Shown here one piece after another: positions 22,352-23,130 of a stretch of 23,130 nucleotides of DNA. The notes below the pieces were generated by a model. That model was not told where the DNA came from and made no database searches. It saw nothing but the letters and a program-made list of their open reading frames with translations. Each line of letters opens with the position of its first letter. The stretch's first letter is position 1. Position numbers and translations under genes: made by a program. Origin of the DNA: Methanoregula sp. (GTDB lineage Archaea > Halobacteriota > Methanomicrobia > Methanomicrobiales > Methanospirillaceae); NCBI GenBank assembly GCA_023228295.1, contig JALOBP010000050.1, positions 1-23,130 on the forward strand, written 5' to 3'.

Positions 22352-23130
22352 CTACCGTCTCAACCTCAGGATAAACCCGACAGCCACGAGCCCAATCCCT
22401 GTAAGGATTCCTGCAAAGCCGGGTGACTGTTTTGGCATTGGCTGGGTGTATACAAGAAATACCGTGACCTGGAGGCTCTGCCCCTCTTTAACCGTGACGG
22501 TTTTCGACACGCTCTCGTAGTTCTCCTTGCTGAACCGGAGTATATGGGTGCCAGCCGGAATGCCAAAGAATGTGTCGGGTGCCGTACCTACATATTCCCC
22601 GTCAATATCTACCAGTGCACCCTCGGGTGATGAGAAAATTTTGATCGCTCCGCCGGCGGGAACTGTGGTCTCTTGGACTGCTGCAACAGCTGCCGCCTTT
22701 GAAGGGTCGATCACGATATGGGTGAGGGCGGGCAGGGTGTCTGTTTCCACAAACTGGCGGTTAAAGGAATCCGGGAACGTGACTTTCATGGTGGCTGGGG
22801 AGAAATCCGCAGTCACGACACTGCTGACGGCAGATTGCTGAAGGGCGATCTCCGCTTTCTTGAAGTTCATCGTCACGGTCCGGTATTCAGTGCCGGTCGG
22901 AACGTCGACAAGCGCGGCGAATTTTTTCATGCGGAGCGTGGCGCTGGACTTGTCCATGGTGATGAGTTCCGGGGGCTCGGAGCTGGTACTCAGCCCTTTT
23001 AGGAGTTCGTCCTCAAGCATTGACTGGGGGATAGCGTTCTCGATAAACCCTTCGAGGGTGAACCGGAACGTGGCAATGGCATCCCCGCTGTCGTCGACCG
23101 TGATCTCCAGGGAGTTGGCCGTGAATGCAG
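22352..23130 (-). CDS. PEGA-domain protein with PGF-CTERM-like tail (5' truncated by window edge)
   Basis: The minus-strand frame stays open to the window end, so the start is outside; Met at 23020 is internal. About 258 codons are visible. The first part (to about 22690) is a beta-rich domain with LEITVDDSGDAIATFRFTLE and KFAALVDVPTGTEYRTVTMN, which I do not recognise. A single PEGA domain follows (GGAIKIFSSPEGALVDIDGE to QSLQVTVFLV, about 22660-22460). The C-terminus reads SPGF, then a hydrophobic helix, then RLRR, matching the PGF-CTERM sorting signal that archaeosortase A processes, so the protein is probably surface-anchored. A T10 run on the minus strand (22324-22315) lies about 27 bases after the stop. 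Confidence 0.85.
   Translation of the reverse strand, partial: AFTANSLEITVDDSGDAIATFRFTLEGFIENAIPQSMLEDELLKGLSTSSEPPELITMDKSSATLRMKKFAALVDVPTGTEYRTVTMNFKKAEIALQQSAVSSVVTADFSPATMKVTFPDSFNRQFVETDTLPALTHIVIDPSKAAAVAAVQETTVPAGGAIKIFSSPEGALVDIDGEYVGTAPDTFFGIPAGTHILRFSKENYESVSKTVTVKEGQSLQVTVFLVYTQPMPKQSPGFAGILTGIGLVAVGFILRLRR

Overview
The window is archaeal and reads as a euryarchaeal methanogen, most likely order Methanomicrobiales (Methanoregula-like). The grounds are a complete archaeal-type CODH/acetyl-CoA synthase operon (cdhA-E), a cobyrinate/Ni-sirohydrochlorin a,c-diamide synthase, an archaeal-style tRNA-Glu with no encoded CCA, TATA-like boxes upstream of genes, zinc-ribbon membrane proteins, PEGA-domain surface proteins and one PGF-CTERM-like tail. 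The taxon is inferred from gene content only.

Layout. 1-778: the 3' part of cbiA/cfbB. 832-2060 (minus): a two-gene signalling cassette made of a PAS protein without a kinase domain and a RecA/KaiC-like protein without a P-loop. 2201-3073: branched-chain aminotransferase (ilvE). 3341-3415: tRNA-Glu(UUC). 3581-8259 (mostly minus): a zinc-ribbon/membrane protein with a 48-bp in-frame repeat, seryl-tRNA synthetase, a small four-cysteine protein on the plus strand, and a second zinc-ribbon/membrane protein.

8495-19056 (plus) is the centre of the window: two tandem CooC-type ATPases, then cdhA, cdhB, cdhC, cdhD, cdhE, and a RACo-like ferredoxin/ASKHA corrinoid activator. Together these would make, load with metal and keep active the enzyme that interconverts CO2, a methyl group on tetrahydro(methano/sarcina)pterin, CoA and acetyl-CoA. 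CdhA/CdhB is the CO dehydrogenase, CdhC holds the Ni-Fe-S A-cluster, CdhD/CdhE is the corrinoid Fe-S methyl carrier, the CooC proteins would serve nickel insertion, and the RACo-like protein would re-reduce corrinoid that has oxidised to Co(II). The cbiA/cfbB gene at the left edge makes a corrin or F430 precursor, so it is thematically related but not part of the operon.

19068-23130: an unrecognised cysteine-free protein (minus), a class I SAM methyltransferase, a five-repeat PEGA surface protein, and a 5'-truncated PEGA protein (minus) with a PGF-CTERM-like tail.

The most interesting points are the RACo-like gene closing an archaeal cdh operon, the CooC pair in which the second copy has Arg for the signature Lys, the degenerate PAS/RecA cassette, the small cysteine protein behind a strong ribosome binding site, and a Shine-Dalgarno sequence that forms the loop of a hairpin at 19865-19881.
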